NCBI GenBank assembly: GCA_963704335.1 | Contig: OY969889.1 | Coordinates: 2,542,001 to 2,606,000, forward strand | DNA length: 64,000 bases | Direction of reading: 5' to 3' | Source of the DNA: PALSA-612 sp963704335 | Lineage (GTDB): Bacteria > Actinomycetota > Thermoleophilia > Gaiellales > Gaiellaceae | Part shown: piece after piece, positions 7,944 through 15,814 of the stretch | Position numbering within the stretch: position 1 is the first letter of the stretch | How the letters are laid out: the number at the start of each line of letters is the position of its first letter | Made by a program: the position numbers and the translations under genes | The notes under the pieces: generated by a model | Told to the model about the DNA's origin: nothing | The model's input: the letters and a program-made list of their open reading frames with translations, nothing else | Database searches by the model: none

Positions 7944-9269
7944 CTAGTCGGCGCGGACGGCGAAGAGCCGCCACTCGCCGGGGATGCCCTTGAGACTCGT
8001 CGTCCCGCGATCCTCGAAGTCGAGGCCGGAGCCCGCCACGAGGTCCTTTACCGTGCTCGAAACGAGCACTTCGCCCGGACCGCTCTCAGCAGCCACGCGC
8101 GCTCCGATGTTGACTGCGATCCCCGCCACTTTGCCGTCGTGCAGTTCGACCTCCCCGGTGTGCAAGCCGGCGCGCACTTTAAGGTCGAGAGGACGTAGCC
8201 CGTCGATGATCGCCGAAGCGCAGCGGATCGCGCGCGCGGGGCCGTCGAACGTCGCGAAGAACCCGTCGCCTGCGATGTCCTGCTCGTGGCCGTCGAAGCG
8301 CGCCAGCTCGCGCCGCACGGCGGCGTGGTGCTGTTCCAAGAGATCGCGCCAGCGGCGGTCGCCGAGCTCCGCTGCGCGTTCCGTAGAGCCGACGAGATCG
8401 GTGAACAACACCGTTGCGAGCGCACGGTCGGGCGTTGCCGCCTCGCGCCGCCCTGTCAGGAACTCGCGGATCTCCGCAAGCACTACGTCGGGATCGAACC
8501 ACGGCACGTGGTCCCCACCCGGCAGCTCGACATACCGGGCGCCGGGGATCGTACGGGCGAGAAAGCGGGCGTTCTCGACGTGACAGATCTCGTCGTCGAC
8601 CGCGTGGATGACGAGTGTCGGCACAGTTATCGCCGAGACGACGTGCCGCACGTCGATGTCGAACGCCATGCGCGCGAACCCCTCCCAAGCAGAGGGTGTG
8701 ACGGCGTTCTTCTCGAGCTTTGCCAGCCAGGCCCGTCCCCACTCGACGTCGCCGAGGCTCGGCACCAGGCGCTGAAACCCTTCTCCCCGGCCCCAGTGTT
8801 CCGGAAGGCTTGCGATGTACTCCTCGAACTCCTCCTCTGTCGACTGCCTCCACGGCCAGTCGTCGTCCTCGCGCTCCCGTACTTCGGCGCCCTGGAGAAT
8901 CAACCCCACCGTTCGCGTCGGATGTGCTGCAGCGAACAACATGGCTAGCGGACCGCCTTCGGACTCGCCCATGACGGCCGCCCGCTCGCTGCCGGTGGCC
9001 TCCATGACCGCGCGGATGTCGTCCATCCGCTCCTCGAGCGTCGTCGTTCCCGGGACGCGATCGGACATCCCCATCCCGCGCTTGTCGAAGATGATCAGAC
9101 GCGTGAACTCGGCCAACCGCTCGCACCAGCGACGGTACTGGGGAAGCTCCCAGGCGACTTCGAGATGGGAGTACGCACCCTCGACGTATACGAGGTCGAC
9201 GGGGCCGTCTCCCACGACGCGGTACGCGATGTCGATATCGGCGCTGCGAGCGAACTGCACATCGGTCAC
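7944..9269 (-). CDS. Alpha/beta hydrolase fused to a class III adenylate/guanylate cyclase domain
   Basis: 441 residues. Residues 1-275 are an alpha/beta hydrolase: FDKRGMGMSD, nucleophile elbow VMGESEGGPLA, acid in HAVDDEICHV and the His in GGDHVPWF. Residues about 285-441 are a class III nucleotide cyclase domain: VLFTDLVGSTERAAELGD with the first metal Asp, GDGFFATFDGP with the second, AGLHTGEVE, and VNIGARVA, which supplies the transition-state Asn and Arg. Such fusions are common in actinobacteria. The cyclase site looks complete, so it probably makes cAMP or cGMP in response to a ligand of the hydrolase-like part; that link is inference. It lies 14 bases after dnaE2. Confidence 0.88.
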   Translation of the reverse strand: MTDVQFARSADIDIAYRVVGDGPVDLVYVEGAYSHLEVAWELPQYRRWCERLAEFTRLIIFDKRGMGMSDRVPGTTTLEERMDDIRAVMEATGSERAAVMGESEGGPLAMLFAAAHPTRTVGLILQGAEVREREDDDWPWRQSTEEEFEEYIASLPEHWGRGEGFQRLVPSLGDVEWGRAWLAKLEKNAVTPSAWEGFARMAFDIDVRHVVSAITVPTLVIHAVDDEICHVENARFLARTIPGARYVELPGGDHVPWFDPDVVLAEIREFLTGRREAATPDRALATVLFTDLVGSTERAAELGDRRWRDLLEQHHAAVRRELARFDGHEQDIAGDGFFATFDGPARAIRCASAIIDGLRPLDLKVRAGLHTGEVELHDGKVAGIAVNIGARVAAESGPGEVLVSSTVKDLVAGSGLDFEDRGTTSLKGIPGEWRLFAVRAD

Positions 9270-9283
9270 GCGGAGAGCGTAGG

Positions 9284-12200
9284 TCAGCGGTGGCCGAAGT
9301 GGTGAGCTTTGGGCAGCGCGGAGCGCACCTCGGCGAGGCCGGCCAGCTCGCGGGCGAGCGGGCCGAGGCTCTCGAGCTCCGACACGACGACGTTGATGTT
9401 CCGGCCCACTTTCTCCAGGCGGCCTCGCGCCGAGAGCAGCGGCTCGCCGCGCACGAGCGCCCGATGGCGCTCGTACACCTGCGGCGGTACCACGAGGTTG
9501 ACGAGACCATGTTCGTCCTCGAGCAGCATGAAGACGATGCCGTTCGCGGTCATCGGGCGCTGGCGGGCGATCGCCATCCCCGCCACCGTCAGCTGGCAGC
9601 GGTCGGCGAGGTTGGGCAGCTCTACCGTCGCCACGACCTCCGGCGACAGGTGGGGACGCAGGAGCTCGAAGGGATGCACGCCGACCGAAAGCCCCGTTCC
9701 GCGGTAATCGGCCAGCATCTGCTCCCAGGCGGTCTGCTCGGGTAGCGCCGGAGTCTCAGCCGTCGGCTCCAGCGGCAGAGCGAGCTGGCGTGCGCCGCCG
9801 CCCGCGGCCTGCTGGCGGGGCACGAGCCCGAGCTGCCAGAGCAGCACCCGCCGCGGCTCGTCGAAGCAGTCGCACGCGCCGGCCTCGACGAGCGCCTGGA
9901 AGACGTCGCGGTCGACCCGCGCCCGCTGGACGAGGTCGCGGAGATCCTCGTACGGCCGCCCAGCTGCGATCGCCTCGGCCTCCGTCTCCCCCACTCCCTG
10001 CACGTAGCCGACGCCGATGCGCACAGCGCCGTCCTCGACGGAGCACGACGCATCGCTCGCGTTCACGTCCGGCGGCAGCGCCGTCACCCCGCGCCGCTGA
10101 GCGTCGCGGACAAGGCTGGCCGGCGGGTAGAAGCCCATCGGCTGGGCGTTGAGCAGCGCGCAGAGGAACTCCGCCTCGTAATAGCGGCGCAGCCACGCCG
10201 ACTGGTATGCGAGCAGCGCGAAGGCAGCGGCGTGCGACTTGGGGAAGCCGAAGCCCGAGAAGGCGGCGAGCTTGTCGTAGACGCGGTTCGCCGTCTCCGC
10301 GTCGACGCCGTTCGCCGCTGCTCCCTCGACAAAGCGCTCGCGAAACGCCTCCAGCGCCTCCAGCGAGCGCTTGCGGCTCATCGCACGGCGCAGCCCTTCT
10401 GCCTCGCCGATCGAGAACCCGGCCAGCGCCATCGCCACCTCCAGCACCTGGTCCTGGAAGACGACGACCCCGAACGTCTCCTCGAGCGCCTCCTCCAGCA
10501 GCGGATGGTCGTACTCGATGGGAAACGAAGGGTCCACGCGGCGCTTCGCTCGCCGATCGATGTACGGGTGGACGGCGCCCCCCTGGATCGGCCCCGGACG
10601 GACGAGCGCCACCTGCACCGTGAGGTCGTCCATGTTCTCGGGGCGTGTGCGCAGGAGGCTCTGCATCTGCGCGCGGCTCTCGATCTGGAACGTGCCGACG
10701 GTGTCGGCGGCCTGGATCTCCCCGTAGACACCCTGGTCGTCGAGCGGAATGCGCGAAAGGTCGACTGTCTCTCCGCGTGCGAGTGCAATCCGCTCGACGC
10801 AGTCCTCGATGGCAGAGAGCATCCCCAGCCCGAGCAGGTCGATTTTCAGGAAGCCGGCGTCGGCGCAAGAGTCCTTGTCCCACTGGCAGAGCTGCCGTCC
10901 CTCCATCGCCGCCGGCACCACGGGCACGAGCTCGACGAGCGGCCGTGACGAGATCACCATCCCGCCCGGATGCTGGGAAAGGTGGCGCGGCAACCCGGCA
11001 ATCTCCTTGCAGAGCCACCCGAGCGCTCGCCAGCGACGCGACGCGAGCTTCGTCTTCGAGTCGGGCAGCGCCGCCAGCTCCTCCTCCACGCGGCGCGGGT
11101 CGCCGTTCGTGACGCGCGCGAGCCGCTCCAGCTCCGCGAAAGGCAGACCGAGCGCCTTGCCGACGTCGCGGATCGCGCCGCGGGCGTGATACGTCGAGAA
11201 GGTCGCCACCAGGGCTGCGTGCTCGCGGCCGTAGCGCTCGGTCACCTCCGCGATCAGCCGTTCGCGGACGTCGCGCGGGAAATCGAGGTCGATGTCGGGG
11301 ACGGAGGCGAGCTCCCGGTTGAGAAAGCGGCCGAGCGAGAGGCCGGCGGCGACGGGATCGACGTGGGAAAGGCCCGTGAGGTAGCAGACGATGGAGCCCA
11401 CCGATGAGCCGCGGCCTCTGCCTGGGGGCAGCGCGTTTCTGGCCGCGCTCGGGCCGCGCAGGTCGAGCGCGATCTCGCGCGCCAGCTCGAGCACCTCGAA
11501 GTGGAGGAGGAAGAAGCCGGAGAGCTCGAGGTAGGCGATCAGCCGCAGCTCTTCCTCCAGGCGGTCGCGGGCTCGCCGCTTGTGTCCGTTCGCGCCGGCG
11601 TAACGCTCGGCGAACGCGCGCTCGCAGACGCGGCGCAGCTGCTCGTCCGCCGTCTCCTCGCCGTCCGCGAAGTCGGGATAGCGGTAGCCGAGCTCCTGGG
11701 TCAGATCGAACTCGAGGCGAGCGGCGAGCTCGGCCGTGCGGGCGACGGCGGCGGCATCTACGAGGAAGCGGTCGGCCATCTCGGCCGGCGGACGGAGGAC
11801 GCACTCGCGGTTGCCGCGCCGCTCGCGCTCGGAGCCGTCCAGCGTGGCCCGGTGACCGATGGCGACAAGCGCGTCCTGGAGCACGGCCCGGCGATCGCTG
11901 TGCGAGTGCACGTCGCCCGTGGCGATGGTTTCCACCGCGAGCGTCTCGGCCAGCTCGCGCAGCGTGGCGTTGCGCCGGGCATCGCCGCGCTCGTACGGAC
12001 GCTGGAGCTCGACGAAGAAGCGGTCACGGCCGAACGCGGCGGCGAGCCGGGCGGCGGCGTTCGGATCGCGGACGGCCAGGCCGTGGCGGGCGCAGCCGGA
12101 GAGGCAGACGAGACCGTCGTTGCGAATCGCGAGTTCCTCCAGAGGCAGCGACGGCTCGAGCCTGTCGTCGGCGTGCGCGAGCGTGAGCAGCCGGCAGAGG

Positions 12201-12460
12201 TTCGCGTAGCCGTGCGGCGTCTCCACCAGCAGCGTCACGTGCGATCCCCCCTCGAGCGTCACCTCCGCGCCGGTGATCGGGCGGACGCCGAAGGCCTTGG
12301 CCGCGTGGGCGAACTCGAGCGAGCCGTAGACGCCGTCATGGTCGGTGAGCGCGAGCGCCTCGTACCCGAGCTCCGCGGCCCTGAGCACGAGCTCCTCGGG
12401 TTGCGACGATCCGTCGAGGAACGAATAGGCTGAATGGCAATGGAGCTCGACGTAGCCCAA
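9284..12460 (-). CDS. dnaE2: Error-prone DNA polymerase DnaE2
   Basis: 1058 residues of the bacterial family C alpha-subunit type. The PHP domain is at the N terminus (ELHCHSAYSFLDGSS...ALTDHDGVYG), then the palm with PDIDLDFPRD and the catalytic FLKIDLLGLGMLS, the helix-hairpin-helix part (GFGFPKSHAAAFA) and the OB domain. The length and N terminus fit DnaE2 rather than replicative DnaE1. With ImuB it forms the SOS mutasome that bypasses lesions. The start is TTG, preceded by AGGAGA five bases away, and the first residues are conserved. Its 5' end overlaps the divergent cupin gene by 27 bases, so it needs its own promoter or antisense read-through from imuB. Confidence 0.92.
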   Translation of the reverse strand: MGYVELHCHSAYSFLDGSSQPEELVLRAAELGYEALALTDHDGVYGSLEFAHAAKAFGVRPITGAEVTLEGGSHVTLLVETPHGYANLCRLLTLAHADDRLEPSLPLEELAIRNDGLVCLSGCARHGLAVRDPNAAARLAAAFGRDRFFVELQRPYERGDARRNATLRELAETLAVETIATGDVHSHSDRRAVLQDALVAIGHRATLDGSERERRGNRECVLRPPAEMADRFLVDAAAVARTAELAARLEFDLTQELGYRYPDFADGEETADEQLRRVCERAFAERYAGANGHKRRARDRLEEELRLIAYLELSGFFLLHFEVLELAREIALDLRGPSAARNALPPGRGRGSSVGSIVCYLTGLSHVDPVAAGLSLGRFLNRELASVPDIDLDFPRDVRERLIAEVTERYGREHAALVATFSTYHARGAIRDVGKALGLPFAELERLARVTNGDPRRVEEELAALPDSKTKLASRRWRALGWLCKEIAGLPRHLSQHPGGMVISSRPLVELVPVVPAAMEGRQLCQWDKDSCADAGFLKIDLLGLGMLSAIEDCVERIALARGETVDLSRIPLDDQGVYGEIQAADTVGTFQIESRAQMQSLLRTRPENMDDLTVQVALVRPGPIQGGAVHPYIDRRAKRRVDPSFPIEYDHPLLEEALEETFGVVVFQDQVLEVAMALAGFSIGEAEGLRRAMSRKRSLEALEAFRERFVEGAAANGVDAETANRVYDKLAAFSGFGFPKSHAAAFALLAYQSAWLRRYYEAEFLCALLNAQPMGFYPPASLVRDAQRRGVTALPPDVNASDASCSVEDGAVRIGVGYVQGVGETEAEAIAAGRPYEDLRDLVQRARVDRDVFQALVEAGACDCFDEPRRVLLWQLGLVPRQQAAGGGARQLALPLEPTAETPALPEQTAWEQMLADYRGTGLSVGVHPFELLRPHLSPEVVATVELPNLADRCQLTVAGMAIARQRPMTANGIVFMLLEDEHGLVNLVVPPQVYERHRALVRGEPLLSARGRLEKVGRNINVVVSELESLGPLARELAGLAEVRSALPKAHHFGHR

Positions 12461-13213
12461 CTCGTTCTCCTAGCTCCCGGCGAGGGCGAGAGCGTCAGCG
12501 ACGACCCCGATCACACCGTCCGGCTGCTCTTCTCGCACGACCTGCTCGACGTCACGTGGTCGCACTTCGGGCGTGGCGAGCGCGGGGCCGAGCCGCACGT
12601 TCACCGGGAGCACACGGACTCGTTCTACGTGCTGGAGGGTGAGCTGACCCTCCGCATCGGCCCCGGCCTGGAGCCCGTCACAGCGCCGGCCGGCACATTC
12701 GTCGCCGTTCCCCCCAACATCATCCACGGCTTCGACAACGACGCAACGGAGCGCGCCAGCTTCCTCAACTTCCATGCGCCGAGCGGCGGCTTTGCCGACT
12801 ACATGCGCGGCGTGAGCCCCGGGTTCGACAGCTTCGAGCCGCCGGCGGACGGAGGCGGGCCGGCCGCGGAGGCGACTGTCACCTTGCCCGGAGCGGGAGA
12901 GCAGCTCGAGCGGCCCACCAGCCACCACTGGATCCAGGGTGAAGAGATCGACATCTCGGCGATGGTGATGTCGTTCGAGCCGGGGTTCGAGGGCGTGGCT
13001 CCGCACTCGCACACCGACTTCGTCGACTCCTTCTACGTCCTCGAGGGCACGACGGAGTTCATGGGAACGCAAGGCGGGCCGGGGACGTTCGTCGCTGCTC
13101 CGCCCGAGGCGGTTCACGGGTTTCGCATCCCGGACGGTGGTCAACGCATCGTCCTCCTCAACGTGCATGCGCCCGACGCGGGTTTCGTCGCCCGCCGTCG
13201 CGCCGACCAGTAG
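12434..13213 (+). CDS. Two-cupin-domain protein
   Basis: 259 residues with two cupin barrels. The first has HREHTDSFYVLEGELTLRIG and PAGTFVAVPPNIIHGFDND; the second has HSHTDFVDSFYVLEGTTEFMG and PGTFVAAPPEAVHGFRI. Both keep the His ligands, Glu and PxxxxH pattern of metal-binding cupins such as dioxygenases and isomerases. The substrate is unknown. Two ATGs, at 12434 and 12440, are possible starts. The gene is oddly placed: it lies opposite and between dnaE2 and the imuB pair, overlapping the dnaE2 start and ending one base before the small imuB-linked gene, which suggests it was inserted into a mutasome operon. Confidence 0.85.
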   Translation: MAMELDVAQLVLLAPGEGESVSDDPDHTVRLLFSHDLLDVTWSHFGRGERGAEPHVHREHTDSFYVLEGELTLRIGPGLEPVTAPAGTFVAVPPNIIHGFDNDATERASFLNFHAPSGGFADYMRGVSPGFDSFEPPADGGGPAAEATVTLPGAGEQLERPTSHHWIQGEEIDISAMVMSFEPGFEGVAPHSHTDFVDSFYVLEGTTEFMGTQGGPGTFVAAPPEAVHGFRIPDGGQRIVLLNVHAPDAGFVARRRADQ

Positions 13214-13486
13214 TCACGCCGCCTGCGTGAACCAGGCGCGGCCGGCCTCGTCGTAGAAGACGATCGAGCAGCGACCGTCCTCGAGCACGGTGTCGAAGTA
13301 GCGGCGGTGGACAGGTTCCTCCGTCCACCAGCGGTCGACCACGCGCCACTCCTCGCGCACGAGCACCACGGCCTGGCGGTCGACCTGCTGCGGAACGCCG
13401 TCGAAGCCGGCGTCGACAAGCGCCGGCCTCGGCTCGTTCAGTCTCTGGGTACGAGCAGAGCGCGCTGCTCCGGGATCCGCGACCAC
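13214..13486 (-). CDS. Small conserved imuB-linked protein (DUF6504-like)
   Basis: About 90 residues if started at the GTG at 13486; the confidently homologous part is shorter. RQAVVLVREEWRVVDRWW followed by PVHRRYFDTVLEDGRC and FYDEAGRAWFTQ matches the short Trp-rich proteins found directly after imuB in many actinobacteria; I believe this is DUF6504, recalled rather than searched. It overlaps the 3' end of imuB by about 49 bases with this start; a later GTG would shorten it. A role in the ImuB/DnaE2 mutasome is inferred only from position. Confidence 0.6.
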   Translation of the reverse strand: MVADPGAARSARTQRLNEPRPALVDAGFDGVPQQVDRQAVVLVREEWRVVDRWWTEEPVHRRYFDTVLEDGRCSIVFYDEAGRAWFTQAA

Positions 13487-14619
13487 GGCGCCACCTCGAC
13501 CACCGTCGCTACTGCGCCTGCGCCGGCACTCGAGCGCACCTGACGCAGGCCTTCCTTCAGACGACTCTGGAGCTCCTGCCCTTCGGGCTTCACGAGCTCG
13601 AGCTGCCGCCCAGTCCACTCGGCGAGCTCGACGAGCTCGAGCCCGAGGGAGATCACAGGCGCGGGCAGCTCTGCGAGCTTCGGGCCTAGCGCCACGCGCA
13701 GCCGGTCGCGCTCGGCGGCTGATTCGCGAAGCGTCAGCGTGCGCCGCCAGGAGCCGCCACCGACGAGCCTCGCAGACAGTGCAGCCTTGCGGACTCCGCG
13801 TCCCCCCCGCTCCGGACGGTCGAGCGCCCGCTCGACGAGCGCATGCAACGCCCGCCGCAGCGTGAGCTCGTTGTCCACCGGCTCGGGAAATTCCAGGCAT
13901 TCCGCGATCTCGGCCGCGGGCCGGCGTGGCCTGACGCGTCTCGAGTCCCCTCCTCGCGCCAGGTGCCACGCCTGCCGGCCCTCCGGTCCCAGGCGCTCGG
14001 CGACGGCCGCACCCGGCAACGCAGCCAGATGCCCGACCGTCCGCAGGCCGAGCGCCTCGAGCTCGTCGTGGCGCTCCCGCTCGAGCGGCAGGACGCCGAG
14101 CGGGAGCGGAGCGAGGAAGGTGGGCGTGCCCTCGCTCGGGACGACGAGTATCTGGCCCGCGCGGGCGACGCTCGCAGCGGCGAGCGCTGCGAACTTTCGC
14201 TCGGCTGCGCCCGCGCGGGCATCCCAGCCGGGGCCAACAGCGGCGAGCGCCCGGCGAAGGACGCCCTCTACGCCGCCGTACAGCCGCTCTACTGCGCGAG
14301 TTTCCACGTAGAGACACCCCGGCTCGGCGGGCTCCACGGCGAAGCCTTCGCCTTCGAGCCTGCACACGATCTCTTCCCAGGCCTGCTCCGCCGCCGCGGG
14401 ATCCTGCTCGACGAGCGTGAGCGACGGGCACGTGGCGAGCGCCTCGCCGAGCAGCATCCCCGGCCGCACTCCCGCCACCTCGGCTGCGGCCGTCACCGCG
14501 CCGAGCTCCTGCTTCTCTCCCGGGAACGGCGCGAGCGCCGCCGGTTGCAGGAGCAGACGCGTCTTTCCTCTGAGCGCCGCTCTCAGCTCGAAACCCGGGA
14601 TGAGGACACAGGCCAACAT
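13438..14619 (-). CDS. imuB: ImuB-like Y-family DNA polymerase homologue (non-catalytic)
   Basis: 393 residues from the ATG at 14619. The fold is Y-family (AGVRPGMLLGEALATCPSLTLVEQDP; LGLRTVGHLAALPGAAVAERLG is the helix-hairpin-helix), but the first motif reads CVLIPGFELRAAL instead of D-x-D-x-F-x-A-S-V-E, so the catalytic acids are missing, as is normal for ImuB. ImuB tethers DnaE2 to the beta clamp during SOS mutagenesis. No ImuA homologue is seen beside it. Two LexA-type boxes sit immediately upstream of the ATG, so transcription is probably leaderless or nearly so and LexA-controlled. A GTG at 14646 is possible but would put the boxes inside the gene. Confidence 0.82.
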   Translation of the reverse strand: MLACVLIPGFELRAALRGKTRLLLQPAALAPFPGEKQELGAVTAAAEVAGVRPGMLLGEALATCPSLTLVEQDPAAAEQAWEEIVCRLEGEGFAVEPAEPGCLYVETRAVERLYGGVEGVLRRALAAVGPGWDARAGAAERKFAALAAASVARAGQILVVPSEGTPTFLAPLPLGVLPLERERHDELEALGLRTVGHLAALPGAAVAERLGPEGRQAWHLARGGDSRRVRPRRPAAEIAECLEFPEPVDNELTLRRALHALVERALDRPERGGRGVRKAALSARLVGGGSWRRTLTLRESAAERDRLRVALGPKLAELPAPVISLGLELVELAEWTGRQLELVKPEGQELQSRLKEGLRQVRSSAGAGAVATVVEVAPWSRIPEQRALLVPRD

Positions 14620-14621
14620 GG

Positions 14622-14633
14622 GAACGTATGTTC
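14622..14633 (-). promoter_or_regulatory. LexA (SOS) box proximal to imuB
   Basis: GAACGTATGTTC fits GAAC-N4-GTTC, the core of the LexA/DinR box of Gram-positive bacteria. It lies two bases upstream of the imuB ATG. With the second box it sits inside a perfect 11-base inverted repeat (14617-14627 and 14645-14655, CATGGGAACGT and its complement). Confidence 0.75.
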
Positions 14634-14638
14634 TACAC

Positions 14639-14650
14639 GAACACACGTTC
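14639..14650 (-). promoter_or_regulatory. Second LexA (SOS) box upstream of imuB
   Basis: GAACACACGTTC also fits GAAC-N4-GTTC. Its centre is 17 bases from the first box, and it lies between the GYD gene stop (14666) and imuB. Two boxes suggest tight, possibly cooperative repression. Confidence 0.72.
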
Positions 14651-14665
14651 CCATGTCAAGGGTCG

Positions 14666-14992
14666 CTACGCGCCGGGCGGCTGGTACTGGACTTGCCCGG
14701 CCTTGCGCAACGCTTCCAAGGTCTCGTCGACGGTCAGGAGCACCGTCGTTTCGCACGAGCTGAGCGCACCACCGCCGCTGATCGCCATAACAACCGCGGC
14801 CATGGACACGTTGTCAGGGGCTTCCCACAGGTTGTAGGCATCGTGCTCGCCGAAGGCGTACCAGAACCCGTGGAGCTTCCCACCCACCGACTCGATGTAT
14901 GCCTGAGCGGCCTTTCGGCGGTCCTCCGGGTTGCCGATCAGCCTGGCCCACGTCTCCGGCGTGTAGCTGAACTTCGTCAGATAGAGCGGCAT
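14666..14992 (-). CDS. GYD domain-containing protein
   Basis: 108 residues of the short GYD family, which has a ferredoxin-like alpha/beta fold. It starts MPLYLTKFSYTPETWARLIGNPEDR and contains the typical GGKLHGFWYAFGEHDAYNLWEAPDNVSMAA block. The family function is not established. A strong ribosome-binding site (AGGAGGAAC) precedes the ATG. It lies upstream of imuB on the same strand but is separated from it by the LexA boxes, so it is probably not part of the SOS unit. Confidence 0.85.
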   Translation of the reverse strand: MPLYLTKFSYTPETWARLIGNPEDRRKAAQAYIESVGGKLHGFWYAFGEHDAYNLWEAPDNVSMAAVVMAISGGGALSSCETTVLLTVDETLEALRKAGQVQYQPPGA

Positions 14993-15011
14993 CGTTCCTC
15001 CTTCTCGTTTG

Positions 15012-15776
15012 TCACTCCGGGACTACCGGGTCGCCGAGCCGCACGCGGCCGGGCGTGAGCACCTCGCCCCAGACCCCGAACGGCAGCGGCTCCGTTGTCT
15101 CGACCTCACCTCGGTACTCGCCGAGCACGTGCAGCGTCTCGAGATCGGGAACGCCCGTGTCGGGATCCTGCGTCGTCACCGCGCAGCGGCCGACGTTGCC
15201 GCGCAGCCGGACGACGGCATCGCCGATCCGGAGCCTGCGGTCGATCCATCCGTCTTCTGCGTGCGGAGGCGCTCCATCCACGCCGAAGAGCATCCGGAAG
15301 CGCCGACCGTCCACGCGGTCGACGCCGGCGGCGTCCGCGAGAACGCCGAGCGAGGCGGTGCCGACGAGTGAGACGCCGGCGCGCAGGCCACGGTCCGAGC
15401 CGTCACCGGGACGCTCCGCGCGCACGAGGCGAAGCGAGCGGCCAGCTAATTCAGAGAGCGCCGCTGCCCAGGGCCCTTCCACGATCCGGCCGCCGACCTC
15501 CCGGCGAGAGATGTGCGTCGTCACGTGCGCGCCGGTACCGACGGCGCCCTCCACGAGGCTGCCGTCAGGGAACTGGAGAGCGAGATGCCCGACCTGGTCG
15601 TCGTAGTTCGGCACGACGCGGACGAGCGGCCCGACCACCTTGCCGTTGATCATCCGCCCATCGTCGTCGATGAGATAGAAGCGGCGGTTCTCGCGCACGC
15701 CGAACTGCTCGAGCTCGATCTCGTCACGATGGACGAGCGCGAGCGACTTCACCGGAGCGATCGTGATCCACGCCAC
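15012..15776 (-). CDS. MOSC domain-containing protein
   Basis: 254 residues from the GTG at 15776, which gives MAWITIAPVKSLAL, the usual MOSC N-terminal (beta-barrel) start. RFYLIDDDGRMINGK, then RFRMLFGVDGAPPHAEDGW and GNVGRCAVTTQDPDTG follow; the last contains the conserved Cys of MOSC proteins, which handle molybdenum-cofactor-bound or sulfur ligands. A longer start, the GTG at 15818, would overlap the preceding stop by four bases, in keeping with local habit, but adds 14 residues with no family match and encoded partly by a palindrome. The substrate is unknown. Confidence 0.82.
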   Translation of the reverse strand: MAWITIAPVKSLALVHRDEIELEQFGVRENRRFYLIDDDGRMINGKVVGPLVRVVPNYDDQVGHLALQFPDGSLVEGAVGTGAHVTTHISRREVGGRIVEGPWAAALSELAGRSLRLVRAERPGDGSDRGLRAGVSLVGTASLGVLADAAGVDRVDGRRFRMLFGVDGAPPHAEDGWIDRRLRIGDAVVRLRGNVGRCAVTTQDPDTGVPDLETLHVLGEYRGEVETTEPLPFGVWGEVLTPGRVRLGDPVVPE

Positions 15777-15814
15777 GGAGCCACCTGTAACGCCGGTGTC
15801 AGACACCTGCTGGG

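Noticed and set aside
13487..14431. A long minus-strand frame over imuB reading into the small imuB-linked gene
   Set aside because: Only its last 60-90 codons carry family sequence; the upstream part is an Arg/Ala-rich shadow of imuB. Only the short 3' gene is kept.
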